Below are positions 19,301 to 26,665 of a DNA stretch of 50,949 nucleotides, piece after piece. Under the pieces are notes generated by a model. That model searched no databases. It had not been told where the DNA came from and worked only from the letters and a program-made list of their open reading frames with translations. The first letter of the stretch is position 1, and each line of letters begins with the position of its first letter. Location: assembly GCA_958448165.1 (NCBI GenBank), contig CAUDCW010000014.1:1-50949 (forward strand), in the 5' to 3' direction. The stretch comes from an uncultured Oscillospiraceae bacterium (GTDB taxonomy: Bacteria > Bacillota > Clostridia > Oscillospirales > Acutalibacteraceae). The translations under genes were made by a program, and so were the position numbers.

Positions 19301-20688
19301 ACGGCTGTGAGCTTTCTTCAAACAGTATTTATATTATTGAGGACAGTCAGCTTGACATGGGCCTGACAGTTGCCGTTGAAAGATACTTAGATAGAATTTT
19401 CAAAATTGTGCATGATTATCTTGACTGGCATATTGAGATGCTCGAAAAAAGCATCAATCCTCCCGCCGATCCGGAACTCCCGATTGTATTCGGAGGAGCA
19501 GATGAACCCGAAACAAGCAGTAACAGCGATAAAAAGGGACTTTTCCGCAGAATAACCGAAAAAGTGCGTAAGGTTTTCAGCAATGTTAAGGAATGGTTCA
19601 GGCGTAAAAGAAACAAGGAACAGGAGCTTCCCGAAGACCCGAACAATGAGATGCAGGAGGAGCTTACCGGCAGAGCGGAAGCTGACGGAAAGCCTGAATA
19701 TGTTTTTGAACCAGAAAAGACGAAAACGGTATCCGGCTCAATCAATGGTGATTCTGCAGAAGAGAGTATGTTCCGCAGAAAGCCATATCATGAGCGATAT
19801 TTCACCCTGTTCGGCGGAAATGAAGAGCCTTCGGTCATTGATCTTGCAGGTACTTTAAGCTACCTGTCGGAAATGAAATTTGACAAAAATTCGTTGAAGC
19901 AGGCTCGGGATGGAAAGAAAACAGCGGAATTTATTGAGGCGATATACAAGCCGAATAAAGCTGATTCCAGATATTGTGATTTTTGCGGATGTGAAATTTA
20001 CGGAGTTGAGTACGAAACACTGTCTGACGGCAGAGATCGCTGCATAGCTTGCGGCAGAACTGCAATTAAAACGGCAGAGGAATTCCGCAGAATTTTTGAG
20101 GATGTAAAGCGAAATATGGAGTCGTTCTTCGGAATAAAAATCAATGTCGGGGTTCGTGTGGAAATGGTCAACTCAAGGTCGCTGCACAAGAGATTGGGAC
20201 AGACGTTTATCCCTACGCCGAAATCCGATCCCCGCATACTCGGTGTTGCTGTCAATAATAAAAACGGCTATAGTCTATATATCGAAAACGGAGCTCCACG
20301 TATGGCGTCAATGCTCACTATGGTACATGAATTAACCCATATCTGGCAATATATTAACTGGGATGACAAAGCCATTGTGCAGAAATACGGCAAAAAAATG
20401 CGCCTTGAAATATATGAGGGTATGGCAAAATGGGTTGAAATTCAGTATGCGTACTTGATAAACGAACAGGCTACAGCAAAGCGTGAGGAAATCATAACCT
20501 CTTACCGTGATGATGAATACGGCAGAGGATTCCTGAGGTACCATGCTAATTATCCTTTCTCAACAGGAACCGTTATGACAAAACCGACTCCGTTTGGCAA
20601 TACTGACTATCCGCTGAATCCGGATTATTGCGGTTCAATAACCTATGTGATACCTCATGGCGATAATACTGAGGTAAAAAGCACCTGA
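16351..20688 (+). CDS. Large membrane protein with C-terminal LIM-like zinc and HExxH peptidase domains, 1445 aa
   Basis: ATG 16351 follows GGAGG at 16340-16344. The N-terminus has about four membrane helices (residues 5-25, 40-60, 108-126 and 180-230). A long cytoplasmic middle has strand-turn patterns such as KKVLVVLGRHA and IVYCLCDKNCDG that hint at a degenerate P-loop or helicase-like fold, not proven. A basic, low-complexity linker covers about 1040-1130. Near 1209-1235 a CxxC...CxxC pair (CDFC, CIAC) resembles a LIM-type zinc site. It is followed by HELTHIW (about 1325) and EGMAKWVE (about 1351), the HExxH plus downstream glutamate of a zinc metallopeptidase. LIM plus this peptidase recalls DA1-like proteases. 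Predicted role: membrane-tethered regulated protease, the likely output of the module. A terminator follows at 20698. Confidence 0.75.
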   Translation: MINNILLIVKMLIAVLPFVALCFLSRRVNLEKTQRSKQFAMPVIAVIYVIIAMLLMDSINTWLLQLINNIPGWIAALAGVSWMPENIGSIFNQISSFVSDILHQINLNFWIFFISNIVIISVYLLLKKICIGIIKKRVKTDGNCHRKIAEFFYEYFPEKDKWCLRENYVQMRSLLKVFYYSAVILSVILMLVSRQFYYDGIFKSVFYPVFGILVVGELFFYLDAITKREYIQDILGEDEDVYKTVNYSLLRKFLRSLFKDKLLTENTSVNNSLAYDVTNDEIIRTLEMSEDQKVVSFAGFFRSFNTAGFEIDHNYLNSSLDMLNGKSIIFSNPFYYDLIPYAFYPMNRILLSHKKVLVVLGRHAIESNIQKWLVKGIESVTNIPFLWNIGVLNCEEQDLDIGIITRSDVLNTKLHNANSKFLSKVGFFVVIEPSKLISTAQIGLNLIAKKCCGDNDRQIVYCLCDKNCDGLVDAMSHILMTSLTEVSATKKHLGTSSYMCWEADDEYLHHRLLPNISRYLGIGTELSFAALKNQVSCARWYGGEAFPVTDIGWIDKQYYYDLMKYAGLPTSQDAMDEHFEAVSDFWSAQLEKNNYITVEDESFNMFEILRDFSTRATEQGFVNVISSEYLLKDYMTDNASVFETDAKAIPFVVPDYARTNRNVVLKLILMMSTYGVSDNALKKELSLIGIKVFDLQKQLWFEIFNCYAGTADLLSLSGDYATDVESVSNMNIHIADADFSICLIKAEQKFNIKSGEVEDIYSIDDYAFLSKCVNELKSAGYVAEDEKGEKYYLGSELGGHIYQKYLPGQFFTFAGKYYEMQYLTAEGQILVRRAADHINGRPTYRQIRTYTISGIKSSGKIGAQKNISGLKVTKEYADFSVSTAGYYKMSRYNDFATARKILFEGDKNGVPVRVYHNKEILRIELPELDGKMNDNIRYTITVLFNEVFRTVFAENQPYICAVTDLSFVTDDNTVKPLTYSLAGDGCELSSNSIYIIEDSQLDMGLTVAVERYLDRIFKIVHDYLDWHIEMLEKSINPPADPELPIVFGGADEPETSSNSDKKGLFRRITEKVRKVFSNVKEWFRRKRNKEQELPEDPNNEMQEELTGRAEADGKPEYVFEPEKTKTVSGSINGDSAEESMFRRKPYHERYFTLFGGNEEPSVIDLAGTLSYLSEMKFDKNSLKQARDGKKTAEFIEAIYKPNKADSRYCDFCGCEIYGVEYETLSDGRDRCIACGRTAIKTAEEFRRIFEDVKRNMESFFGIKINVGVRVEMVNSRSLHKRLGQTFIPTPKSDPRILGVAVNNKNGYSLYIENGAPRMASMLTMVHELTHIWQYINWDDKAIVQKYGKKMRLEIYEGMAKWVEIQYAYLINEQATAKREEIITSYRDDEYGRGFLRYHANYPFSTGTVMTKPTPFGNTDYPLNPDYCGSITYVIPHGDNTEVKST

Positions 20689-20697
20689 CAATATTGT

Positions 20698-20746
20698 TGC
20701 CTATGACATCTTGGTAAAACGAGCTTGTCATAGGCACATTTTTTTA
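20698..20746 (+). terminator. Terminator of the vWA-tubulin-peptidase operon
   Basis: TGCCTATGACA (20698-20708) pairs perfectly with TGTCATAGGCA (20726-20736), followed by CATTTTTTT. It ends the four-gene operon 8384-20688 and separates it from the sigma-factor operon. Confidence 0.85.
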
Positions 20747-20838
20747 CCTGTAAATGGGAGTTTTACTGTAAAATATAATGCCATTTATTTATCGTCGCTT
20801 GCAGAATTAATATTATTCATTTTTTTAAAAATATATTG

Positions 20839-20858
20839 GTGATTTTTTACAAAATCAC
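20839..20858. promoter_or_regulatory. Palindrome in the sigma-factor promoter region
   Basis: GTGATTTT (20839-20846) and AAAATCAC (20851-20858) are exact inverted copies with loop TTAC, about 65 bp before the sigma gene. A -10-like TATAAC lies at 20897-20902 but no good -35 at 17 bp. The palindrome may be an operator, or the promoter may be read by a non-housekeeping sigma factor such as the gene's own product. Confidence 0.4.
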
Positions 20859-20923
20859 TTGCATGAACAGGTGAAATATGGTAATGTATATTGTGATATA
20901 ACATTATTCGACAGGAGTACATT

Positions 20924-21730
20924 ATGAAATTCTTTAGCGAAGAAGAATTTAACAAAATAATAGAGGAACTCATTTATTTGAAACCTGCATGCTATGATAC
21001 ATTGCTGTATGTATCTCGAAGAACCCTTTTTGGCTCTGTTTGTAAATGGTGTAACACTGACTCTGCTTTAAGGGGAAGACAGTATGAAGAGGATATTATG
21101 CAGGAAATCCAGATTAAGATCATAAAAAAATGCATAACCGATTTTTTTATGAGGAACGATGAGCTGAATTATGACTCTGAGGGTTTTAAAAGATGGTTGT
21201 TTAAGGTTGCTGTAAATGCTAAAAATGATTTTGCGAAAAAAGCCAGACGGATTCAGTTTATAGAGTCAGGGGAGCTTGATGAAAAAATTGCAGACAAAAA
21301 TAATCAGGATAATATAATCTCTGATGAATCTCTGGAAAAGCTTAATAAAGCGTTTGAAACGGTAATTAATGCGGATGTAAGAGCTTATAAAGTCCTTACA
21401 TGGCTTGCGCAAATGATTATTATTGTTAATTTCGATGTTACAAAGATAGAGTCGAATGATATTATTGAGAAAAAATTTGATTCAATGACACTTGACTCTA
21501 TGCTCGATTTAATATTGGTTGAAGCGAAATATATTTCGTGGCTGACGCTTGAGCAAGCGCAGATTGACAGGCTCAGAGAAAAACTTGATAAAAAGAACAA
21601 AGCCACAGGGAAAAGGATGGGCGATATGCGTTATTCTGATTTTTATATGAAAAAGGGTGCAAAAGCATCAATCAGCGATTGGATTAACCGTATGAATAAT
21701 CTTATACGGGGAGAGGGTGAACCGATATGA
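20924..21730 (+). CDS. ECF-like RNA polymerase sigma factor, 268 aa
   Basis: ATG 20924 follows AGGAG. Residues 50-110 resemble sigma region 2: YEEDIMQEIQIKIIKKC, then SEGFKRWLFKVAVNAKNDFAKKARR, close to the DLxQExFLK / WLxxIAxNxxxDxxR pattern of ECF factors. The C-terminal half is less typical and region 4 is not clear, so it may be a diverged or regulatory sigma-like protein. ATGA overlap joins it to the zinc anti-sigma-like gene, the classic sigma/anti-sigma pairing. Likely target: this operon and perhaps the promoters of the vWA module (inference). Confidence 0.65.
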   Translation: MKFFSEEEFNKIIEELIYLKPACYDTLLYVSRRTLFGSVCKWCNTDSALRGRQYEEDIMQEIQIKIIKKCITDFFMRNDELNYDSEGFKRWLFKVAVNAKNDFAKKARRIQFIESGELDEKIADKNNQDNIISDESLEKLNKAFETVINADVRAYKVLTWLAQMIIIVNFDVTKIESNDIIEKKFDSMTLDSMLDLILVEAKYISWLTLEQAQIDRLREKLDKKNKATGKRMGDMRYSDFYMKKGAKASISDWINRMNNLIRGEGEPI

Positions 21731-22035
21731 TACATTTATCAGTAGATGAAATCATTGAATTTGTTTCGTTCAATGAGCTGTCTGATGAAACGCTTGCAAT
21801 GGCGGGAAGGGTTAATGAACATATCAGTAAATGTGCCGATTGCTTGAAAAAAGTAAAAGCATTTCAAACTGTTTATGATGAGCTTTGCAAACTTAATAAT
21901 GCCAATAACTCAAAACAGTATTTATATAAAATAGTCAGCGATGAAGAGCTTAATGCTCTTGAAAAAGAAACGATAACGCATGCTATTCAACAGGCCGGAG
22001 GAGAAAATAATATATCAATGAATAATATAAATTAG
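21727..22035 (+). CDS. Zinc-finger anti-sigma-like protein, 102 aa
   Basis: ATG 21727 overlaps the sigma stop by 4 bp. The sequence VNEHISKCADCLKKV is the Hx3CxxC zinc motif of anti-sigma (ZAS / zf-HC2) domains. No membrane segment is present, so it would be a soluble anti-sigma factor, perhaps tuned by redox or by the neighbouring AAA+ protein. The C-terminal 45 residues are variable-looking. Confidence 0.65.
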   Translation: MIHLSVDEIIEFVSFNELSDETLAMAGRVNEHISKCADCLKKVKAFQTVYDELCKLNNANNSKQYLYKIVSDEELNALEKETITHAIQQAGGENNISMNNIN

Positions 22036-22047
22036 AAGGTGTTTATT

Positions 22048-24057
22048 GTGTTGCAGAAGAAGATATCTCTTTCCTTTGACAGCTCATGGGTTCTGAGCAA
22101 GCGAGATGAAGAAGTTTTGCCTGTTGAGGCTTTTCTTACTGCTTTAAAAGAAGTGCTGAGTGTTGATGTTTTGCATTCCTCGCTTACAGATTGCGAAGTG
22201 GTTGTCAATGATGAAGAATTGGATTGCGATGCTATTGAGGCAATTATTCTTGAAATTCTGCTCAATAAATTCGAATTGGATAAGAAAAGCGATTTATTTG
22301 AGCTTTCTATTGCTGACTTTACGGTCGAAAAGCCGGATTTATCTCAAGACACACAGTCGACGCAAAGTGAGCCGACAAATGATACAGGCAATGCTTTAAA
22401 CTGTGAATCAACAATAAACCGGATAAACGCCCTGATTGGAGCGGAGGAATTCAAGGAGCTTGCAGCCGAATGTGTTTGTATTGCTCCGGGTGTTAAAAAA
22501 CACAATACATTTGAAGCTTTTACACATCAGAGCTATATTTTTGCGATTAATGACGGTAACGGGCTTACTACATACCTGAATCTGTTTGCAGACTTGCTTT
22601 CTGAGCTTGGCCTTTTTACATTCAAAGGCAAGGAAAGGGTTGTTGAAGAAAAAATTCTTCCCTATCACGGCAAGGAGAGTATGAGCGATCCTTTTTCATC
22701 GGTAATGTCACACTTTCAGCGATATTCATCAAACACAGGTAAGATAATTTGCGTTGATATAAGCGAGTGGATGACGAAGACAAATGACAAGATGTTTCGT
22801 GACTTCCTCTCGGTTATAGATGACCACACAGGTGAAAATATTATTGTGTTCCGTGTGCCGTTTGTTGAAAAGGAAATTCTTTTGGGCTTAAAGCGGAGCC
22901 TTGGCGATATTCTGTTTATCCGTGATGTGTCGTTTATACCGTTTGATAACATTGAGCTTGTCAGATGTGCTGAAGAATTACTGTCTGAGTGGAGCTTCTC
23001 AATGGAGGACGGCGCATGGGATATATTTAACGCAAGAATCGCAGAAGAAAAGAATGACGGCCGTTTCTATGGCATTAATACTGTGAAAAAGGTTGTCAGA
23101 GAAATGATATACCGCAAGCAGCTTGACAATGCGTATAACGGTATTGATGATACGATAATCAAAAAATCTGAAATTACCGGCTTAGCGGCAAGCTTTGAAG
23201 AGTGTGAAAAGGACGGCTTGGAACTGCTCGATGATTTTGTCGGAATGGAGTCTGTTAAAAAGCGTGTAGAAGAAATTGTTGCCCAGATTGAAATGTCGCT
23301 TAAAAACAGCAAGCTCGGCGCACCGTGCATACATATGCGATTTATCGGAAATCCCGGAACGGGAAAAACAACGGTTGCCAGGGTTATAGGCAAAATCCTG
23401 AAAGAAAAGGGGATTCTGCGTAACGGCAGCTTCTTTGAATATTCCGGCAGGGATTTGTGCGGAAGATATGTCGGCGAAACTGCGCCGAAAACTGCCGCAA
23501 TGTGCAGAGATGCCTATGGCTCGGTAATGTTTATTGACGAAGCCTATTCGCTATATCGTGGTGACGGCTATAGCAACGTGGATTACGGCCGTGAGGCAAT
23601 TGATACACTTGTAGCTGAGATGGAAAATCATCGCTCTGACTTGGTTGTGATAATGGCAGGCTATCCCGATGATATGGACAAGCTTATGAAGAGTAACATC
23701 GGTCTGGAGAGCAGAATGCCGTATGTTATTGATTTCCCTAATTATACACGTGACCAGCTATACCAGATATTTATGCGTATGGTCAGAAACAGCTTCACAG
23801 TCGGAGAGGGCTTTGAGGATGCTGTTAAGGAGTATTTTGATTCATTACCTGACGATGTCATAGATTCAAAGGATTTCAGTAATGCTCGTTTTGTCAGAAA
23901 TCTTTTTGAAAGAACTTGGGGCAAAATGGTTTTGAGGTCCCAGCTCAACAAATGCGACTATTCGTCTTTGACAAAAGAGGATTTTATTGTCGCAAGCTCG
24001 GAAAATGAATTCAAAAAAATAATGCAGAAACAGAGCAGAATGCTCGGCTTTGCGTGA
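22048..24057 (+). CDS. CbxX/CfxQ-type AAA+ ATPase, 669 aa
   Basis: GTG 22048 has AGAAGG at 22034-22039; GTG 22039 would overlap that site. The first 120 residues have an unrecognised acidic domain, then an alpha/beta domain that may be an inactive ATPase-like region (120-370). The C-terminal AAA+ module has Walker A GNPGTGKTT (about 434-442), Walker B MFIDEAY (about 495) and an arginine-rich sensor region (FSNARFVRNLFER), as in CbxX/SpoVK proteins. These act as remodelling chaperones. Within the module it could disassemble the tubulin-like polymer or release the anti-sigma factor (inference). Confidence 0.8.
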   Translation: MLQKKISLSFDSSWVLSKRDEEVLPVEAFLTALKEVLSVDVLHSSLTDCEVVVNDEELDCDAIEAIILEILLNKFELDKKSDLFELSIADFTVEKPDLSQDTQSTQSEPTNDTGNALNCESTINRINALIGAEEFKELAAECVCIAPGVKKHNTFEAFTHQSYIFAINDGNGLTTYLNLFADLLSELGLFTFKGKERVVEEKILPYHGKESMSDPFSSVMSHFQRYSSNTGKIICVDISEWMTKTNDKMFRDFLSVIDDHTGENIIVFRVPFVEKEILLGLKRSLGDILFIRDVSFIPFDNIELVRCAEELLSEWSFSMEDGAWDIFNARIAEEKNDGRFYGINTVKKVVREMIYRKQLDNAYNGIDDTIIKKSEITGLAASFEECEKDGLELLDDFVGMESVKKRVEEIVAQIEMSLKNSKLGAPCIHMRFIGNPGTGKTTVARVIGKILKEKGILRNGSFFEYSGRDLCGRYVGETAPKTAAMCRDAYGSVMFIDEAYSLYRGDGYSNVDYGREAIDTLVAEMENHRSDLVVIMAGYPDDMDKLMKSNIGLESRMPYVIDFPNYTRDQLYQIFMRMVRNSFTVGEGFEDAVKEYFDSLPDDVIDSKDFSNARFVRNLFERTWGKMVLRSQLNKCDYSSLTKEDFIVASSENEFKKIMQKQSRMLGFA

Positions 24058-24087
24058 TGATATTTAACAAAACAGGAGGAATCACAA

Positions 24088-24579
24088 ATGGCTAATGAAA
24101 AGGAATTAAAACAGGCGAAATCGATTTTTGACACAATTTGCAAAATGATGGATAAAAACGATTTGACCTACAAGAAAAATGAAGAAAAATTAATCATTTC
24201 CTGCGTGATACACGGAGATGATATCCCGATGGATATTTTGTTCGTTGTTAATCCAAGGGCTGAGGTCGTATCGCTTATTTCACCTATGTCGTTCAAGATG
24301 GGTGAGGACAAGCGTGTTGACGGAGCTTTGGCGGTTTGCATTGCGAACTACGGCTTGGTTAACGGTACCTTTGATTACGATATTAATGACGGCGAAATCC
24401 GTTTCAGGATGGTTTCAAGCTATCGTGAAAGCATTTTAAGTGAAGAGCTTTTTATGTATATGCTGATGGTTTCGGCTCATACAGTTGACGAGTATAATGA
24501 TAAATTTCTTATGCTTGCAAAAGGAATGTGGGGTATTGAGCAATTTGTCGAGTGGGAAAATAAAAAGAACGCTGATTAA
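24088..24579 (+). CDS. YbjN-like small protein, 163 aa
   Basis: ATG 24088 has AGGAGG at 24073-24078. The compact alpha/beta fold pattern (NEEKLIISCVIHGDDIPMDILFVVN in outline, then ISPMSFKMGED and CIANYGLVNGTFDYD) matches YbjN / type III secretion chaperone-like proteins. Such proteins often bind partner proteins as chaperones or adaptors. It is the last gene of the sigma operon. No terminator was seen after it; a structured region follows instead. Confidence 0.55.
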   Translation: MANEKELKQAKSIFDTICKMMDKNDLTYKKNEEKLIISCVIHGDDIPMDILFVVNPRAEVVSLISPMSFKMGEDKRVDGALAVCIANYGLVNGTFDYDINDGEIRFRMVSSYRESILSEELFMYMLMVSAHTVDEYNDKFLMLAKGMWGIEQFVEWENKKNAD

Positions 24580-24656
24580 GAATCAGGCTGAGTTATCATA
24601 CTGCTTGTTTGGTTTTATATCCGAAAGAAAATTTATAAAAACTGAAAATACAAGAT

Positions 24657-24790
24657 CCTTAACGGAAACTAAGGGTTGGGCAGACTAAACTAAAGTACAG
24701 CAATGTCGCTTGTGCAAAGTCTTTACCCTACGGCACACAGCTGCTGATTTTATACTCCCATATGCCTAACCCAAAATTTCCGTGAAGAAG
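24657..24790 (+). ncRNA. Candidate structured RNA leader of the type III operon
   Basis: The segment folds on a long closing helix. ACGGAAA (24662-24668) pairs with TTTCCGT (24777-24783), and GGGTTGGGCA (24673-24682) pairs with TGCCTAACCC (24763-24772, one G-U), separated by a 4x4 internal loop. CTT/AAG adds three outer pairs. Inside, TGTGC/GCACA and CAGC/GCTG segments allow further helices. It ends 26 bp before the cas6 ATG. Riboswitch, attenuator or independent small RNA are all possible; no known class was recognised. Confidence 0.45.
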
Positions 24791-24815
24791 CATTTTATAG
24801 GGAAAAAGATTGAAG

Positions 24816-25559
24816 ATGAATATGAAAATTATCAGATTTGTTTTTAAACCGAAATCGGCACTTGTGTTGCCGTTTGCACATTTTCAGGTTCTTCAGGGGC
24901 TTGTGTATAAAATGCTTTCCGAAAACCCGAGTCTGAGTGAAGAGGTACATAATAAAAAATATGACGGCACTAAGCCGTTTAAATTTTTCTGTTTTACTGA
25001 TATCAACGGCAGATATAGGATAAACGGAAGATCTCTTTTATATTCCGACTGCTTTTCGTGGGAAATCCGCAGTGCTGATTTGCGAATAATTGACGCAATC
25101 CGCAGTTATGTACTACACAACAGATGTTTGGAAATTGAACATACACAATGTGAAGTTGTTTCCCTTGAGGTTGTTGAAAAGCATTTTTTTGACAATAAAC
25201 TGAGCGTTGTGATGAATACGCCTGCTGTAGTTTGTGAAACTGATGAAACAGGCTTTACCGTTTATCACAGCCCATTTGAGGCGGGCTTTACCGAGAAAAT
25301 TACGTCTAATATTGTAAATAAGTACTCAGCGTTTTACGATGAATCACCTGAAAACGGAATAAGGATAAGCAGTGTTGCTCCAAAAGAGAAAAACAAATGC
25401 GTTACACGCTACAAAAACACTATCATCACCGCTTGGTACGGCGAATTTGTAATTGAAGCAGACAGCGAGGTAATAGAATTTGTTTACCATACGGGAATCG
25501 GCAGCAAAAATTCAATGGGCTTTGGTACTGTTGCCGAAAAACTAACAGGCATAAAATAA
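24816..25559 (+). CDS. cas6: Cas6 endoribonuclease (first copy), 247 aa
   Basis: ATG 24816 is chosen; a TTG at 24810 is possible and the ribosome site (AGGGA, 24799-24803) is weak. The family signs are a RAMP N-terminal strand (MKIIRFVFKPK), a candidate catalytic His in FAHFQVLQGLVYKML (H22), and the glycine-rich loop near the end (YHTGIGSKNSMGFGTV). Cas6 cuts repeat RNA to give crRNAs with an 8-nt 5' tag. It heads the Cmr operon, and a different Cas6 sits at 34320-35081, so the two probably serve the two different repeats. Which pairs with which cannot be told from sequence alone. Confidence 0.85.
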   Translation: MNMKIIRFVFKPKSALVLPFAHFQVLQGLVYKMLSENPSLSEEVHNKKYDGTKPFKFFCFTDINGRYRINGRSLLYSDCFSWEIRSADLRIIDAIRSYVLHNRCLEIEHTQCEVVSLEVVEKHFFDNKLSVVMNTPAVVCETDETGFTVYHSPFEAGFTEKITSNIVNKYSAFYDESPENGIRISSVAPKEKNKCVTRYKNTIITAWYGEFVIEADSEVIEFVYHTGIGSKNSMGFGTVAEKLTGIK

Positions 25560-25579
25560 TATTCTGAGGAGGTTATATT

Positions 25580-26662
25580 TTGAGTTATTCGTTTCAAAAG
25601 GAATTTACCCTTATACCGCAGTCACCGCTGATACATTTTCAGCCGGAGCTTAACGGTGCTACGCTGCGTGCAACAGAGGTAAAGCCAAAGCTTGACAGAT
25701 ACATATTTAAGCATCGTGAGAATGTTCCTGATGCTTGGAAAAACAGGAAAACACCAACCGCGCTTAATTATAAGCTGCGGATAATTTGCAGCGAACCAAC
25801 GGAGCCGATTCCACTTGGCTATAGAACAGATTATGATATTTTCTACGGCAATATGGGTGACGGTCCTAAAAAGATGGGAGTTATGGCTAAAGCAAAGCTT
25901 ATAGTAACCTCTTTTAATTCCGATTTGCTTAAATATATTGATAAAATTATCGGCGACTTCTTTATTGTCACAAACTTCGGAACTATGCAGGGAAAGGGCT
26001 TTGGTTCTTTTGTGGTAGAGGGAAAGGATTTTACTCCGGTTCATATATGCGCTGTGTTAAAGAATGAATATAACGCCGCTCATTGTTATAAATTCAGTAC
26101 TCGCTCTCAAGGTGTATTTAAGCAGATAAAAACAGTCTATTCTCTTATGAAATCCGGAGTGAATTTTAGAAGCTATCGGCGTTCTATTCTGTTTGATTTT
26201 ATGCACGAAAAATATGATATGGGAAATGAAAAAGCATGGCTCAAGCAAAATGGAATTGCACCTGCCATCGGAAACAATAATGAGCAAAAGGACGAAGAAA
26301 GCCGTTATGTGAGAGCATTGTTTGGTATAACAGATGGCGTTGAATATAAGAATCCGCCTTATAAAAATCTGAAGGTGAAGATAAAAGAGAAGTCGAAAGA
26401 AATAAGCAGACTCAATTCTCCGGTGTTTTTCAAGGTTATCAATAATAATGTATATTATGTAGGAATGAAGATTAACAGAGAAATCTACGGCAAAGCATTT
26501 GAATTTTCATCAACAATGGGTAGCGGTACGATTCATGTTCCGACCGAGAGTGAAATCGGAAAAGACTTTATGGACGAATTTATGCAATACGCATACAAAA
26601 AAATCAACGAGTGCAAAGCCGATTTCAGAGATATCAGAAATATAACAATCGTGGAGGTGTAA
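25580..26662 (+). CDS. cmr1: Cmr1-like RAMP protein, 360 aa
   Basis: TTG 25580 is supported by GAGGAGG at 25566-25572 with 7-bp spacing. The start reads FTLIPQSPLIHFQPELNGAT and then LRATEVKPKLDRYIF, the Cmr1-type opening with an ATLRATEVK block, and a GKGFGSF glycine loop lies near residue 137. By position and size it is the Cmr1 subunit, which caps the 3' end of the crRNA in the III-B complex. The protein is diverged from textbook Cmr1, so the assignment rests partly on operon order. Confidence 0.65.
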   Translation: MSYSFQKEFTLIPQSPLIHFQPELNGATLRATEVKPKLDRYIFKHRENVPDAWKNRKTPTALNYKLRIICSEPTEPIPLGYRTDYDIFYGNMGDGPKKMGVMAKAKLIVTSFNSDLLKYIDKIIGDFFIVTNFGTMQGKGFGSFVVEGKDFTPVHICAVLKNEYNAAHCYKFSTRSQGVFKQIKTVYSLMKSGVNFRSYRRSILFDFMHEKYDMGNEKAWLKQNGIAPAIGNNNEQKDEESRYVRALFGITDGVEYKNPPYKNLKVKIKEKSKEISRLNSPVFFKVINNNVYYVGMKINREIYGKAFEFSSTMGSGTIHVPTESEIGKDFMDEFMQYAYKKINECKADFRDIRNITIVEV

Positions 26663-26665
26663 CAG

